In this document: piece after piece, positions 62,637-64,000 of the stretch
Numbering within the stretch: position 1 is the first letter of the stretch
How the letters are laid out: every line of letters begins with the position of its first letter
Source of the DNA: Aggregicoccus sp. 17bor-14
GTDB lineage: Bacteria; Myxococcota; Myxococcia; Myxococcales; Myxococcaceae
NCBI RefSeq assembly: GCF_009659535.1
Contig: NZ_VJZZ01000022.1
Location: 1 to 64,000 of the forward strand
DNA length: 64,000 nucleotides
Direction: 5' to 3'
Program-made: the position numbers and the translations under genes
The notes under the pieces: model-generated
What the model was told of the DNA's origin: nothing
What the model saw: the letters and a program-made list of their open reading frames with translations, nothing else
Database searches by the model: none

Positions 62637-62644
62637 GGGCGTAT

Positions 62645-62669
62645 GGCCTCCACCTCTCCGGGGGAGGCC
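62645..62669 (-). promoter_or_regulatory. hairpin covering the rpiB ribosome-binding site
   Basis: On the minus strand GGCCTCC (62663-62669) pairs perfectly with GGAGGCC (62645-62651) across 11 bases. The second arm contains the GGAGG Shine-Dalgarno of rpiB. The structure could lower rpiB translation, or simply end the fabF transcript. Confidence 0.4.
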
Positions 62670-62736
62670 CCACCGAGCGTCCTCGCCCCGCCCTGCCCCG
62701 GGCCCGCCAGCAGCGGCTCCCGGGGCATGCGTTGGT

Positions 62737-63993
62737 CTACTTGAAGCGCTTGAAGAGCAGCACCGCGTTGGTGCCGCCGAAGCCGAACGAGTTGCTCATC
62801 ACCGCGTCCACCCGGGTCTCGCGCGCCGTGTTCGGCACGTAGTCCAGGTCGCACTCGGGGTCCGGCGTGGCGTAGTTGATGGTGGGCGGCAGCACGTTGC
62901 GCGTGAGCACCTGCACCGCCACCACCGCCTCCGCGCCGCCCGCCGCGCCCAGCATGTGGCCGGTCATGGACTTGGTGGAGGAGACGGCGACCTTCTTCGC
63001 GTGGCTACCAAAGACCGTCTTGATGGCCTTGGTCTCGTTCGCGTCGTTGAAGGGCGTCGAGGTGCCGTGCGCGTTGATGTAGCCCACGTCCTCGGGGTTC
63101 ATGCTCGCGCTCGCGAGCGCGAGGCGCATGCAGCGCGCCGCACCCTCGCCCTCGGGGGCGGGAGCGGTCACGTGGTGCGCGTCCGAGTTGGCGCCGTAGC
63201 CCACCAGCTCCGCGAGGATGTTGGCGCCGCGCTTCTTCGCGGCCTCCATCTCCTCGAGCACGAGCACGCCGGCGCCCTCGCCCATGACGAAGCCGTCGCG
63301 GTCCTTCTCGAAGGGGCGGCTCGCACCGGCGGGGTCGTCGTTGCGGGTGGAGAGCGCCTTCATCACGCTGAAGCCGCCGATGCCCAGCGGCGTCACGGCG
63401 GCCTCCGAGCCGCCGGCGATGACCGCGTCGCACTCGCCGACCTGGATGCTCTTCATCGCCTCGCCGATGGCGTGCGCGCTCGTGGCGCACGCGCTCACCG
63501 GACCCCAGTTCGGGCCCTTGGCGCCGTACTTGATGGAGATGAGGCCGGGGGCCATGTTGATGATCATCTGGATGATGAAGAAGGGGGAGAGGCGGTCGAA
63601 GCCCTTCTCCACGCCCTTCTTGTGCTGCTCCTCGAGGCTGGCGATGCCGCCGATGCCCGAGCCCACGATGACGCCGACCTTCTCGGCCGCGTAGCCGTGG
63701 GGCTTGTCGCTGCCGATGGGCAGCCCGCTGTCCTTCATGGCCATGTCGGCCGCGGCCAGCGCGTACTGGGCGAAGAGGTCCATGCGGCGGACCTCGCGCT
63801 TGTCGATGAACTGCTCCGGCTCGAAGTCCTTCACCTCGCCGGCGAAGCGGGTGTCGAGCTTCGCCACGTCGAAGCGGGTGATGGGCGCGATGCCCGACTT
63901 ACCGGCGAGCATCGCCTGCCAGTTCTTCTCGGTGCCGGTGCCCAGCGCCGTGATGAGCCCTGTTCCGGTGATGACCACGCGTCGGTTTGCCAC
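62737..63993 (-). CDS. fabF: beta-ketoacyl-ACP synthase II
   Basis: A 418-residue condensing enzyme of fatty-acid elongation. The catalytic Cys is C169 in [14 protein letters not shown], with the two His in [12 protein letters not shown] and [13 protein letters not shown], and the terminal SFGFGGTN. Full length. The start is GTG at 63993, seven bases from the right edge, so its ribosome site and upstream partner, often acpP, lie outside the window. It is followed by rpiB after a 100-base gap. Confidence 0.97.
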   Translation of the reverse strand: MANRRVVITGTGLITALGTGTEKNWQAMLAGKSGIAPITRFDVAKLDTRFAGEVKDFEPEQFIDKREVRRMDLFAQYALAAADMAMKDSGLPIGSDKPHGYAAEKVGVIVGSGIGGIASLEEQHKKGVEKGFDRLSPFFIIQMIINMAPGLISIKYGAKGPNWGPVSACATSAHAIGEAMKSIQVGECDAVIAGGSEAAVTPLGIGGFSVMKALSTRNDDPAGASRPFEKDRDGFVMGEGAGVLVLEEMEAAKKRGANILAELVGYGANSDAHHVTAPAPEGEGAARCMRLALASASMNPEDVGYINAHGTSTPFNDANETKAIKTVFGSHAKKVAVSSTKSMTGHMLGAAGGAEAVVAVQVLTRNVLPPTINYATPDPECDLDYVPNTARETRVDAVMSNSFGFGGTNAVLLFKRFK

Positions 63994-64000
63994 GTTCTCT

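Overview
This 64 kb window is very GC-rich and almost fully coding. It holds 58 protein genes, 53 of them on the minus strand, many joined by ATGA/GTGA/TTGA or TGATG overlaps, and many using GTG or TTG starts. The mix of content points to a myxobacterium (Myxococcota, probably the Cystobacterineae side). That content is a complete Kdo/heptose lipid A pathway using LpxI, DUF4388 regulators, a large CheA-type cluster with a HEAT-repeat partner, many TPR/lipoprotein genes, and deltaproteobacterial gene orders such as lysS-lolCE-lolD-bamA-ompH-lpxD-fabZ-lpxA-lpxI. Genus cannot be decided from the sequence. I see no tRNA or rRNA gene, insertion sequence, phage gene or CRISPR array.

Layout. 1-1124 has no gene but carries at least six evenly spaced, near-identical minus-strand sigma70-type promoters with GC-rich discriminators. 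They look like the control region of a stable-RNA operon lying just left of the window. 1125-13646 is one long minus-strand run: a receiver/DUF4388/J-domain/TPR protein, msbA, a PHP phosphoesterase, waaA, two glycosyltransferases, lpxK, split heptose genes rfaE1 and rfaE2, a Trm112-like protein, yicC and gmk. 13731-16271 (plus strand) is lpxB, a polyprenol-phosphate mannosyltransferase and marC. 16281-28983 (minus) is a lipoprotein/OmpA-like pair, then lysS, lolC/E-like, lolD-like, bamA, ompH, lpxD, fabZ, lpxA and lpxI. Together with lptE at 41.4 kb this supplies much of the machinery that builds, flips and inserts lipid A and outer-membrane proteins.

29084-39568 (minus) holds prfB with its +1 frameshift, a DUF4105 membrane protein, a cupin-YbeY fusion, a PgpH-type HD protein, phoH, and a DUF4388/TPR membrane pair. 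39724-41338 (plus) is mazG (with an added C-terminal domain) and rpsT. 41398-45116 (minus) is leuS, a zinc-ribbon membrane protein and lptE. 45185-55521 (minus) is a chemosensory operon: receiver, cheA, cheW, cheW, HEAT protein, cheR, cheB, receiver, ending in an ABC exporter pair, with no methyl-accepting receptor gene. 55583-63993 (minus) holds fabF, rpiB, glyA, then nrdR-ribD-ribE-ribBA-ribH-nusB and a lone M17 N-terminal domain. The RibA half of RibBA looks catalytically degenerate.

The main points for a second look are the tandem promoter array, the receptor-less chemosensory operon fused to an ABC exporter, the domain fusions (cupin-YbeY, MazG plus VOC-like, LolC/E with a seven-helix N-terminal extension), the degenerate RibA domain and the Glu-to-Asp change in WaaA.
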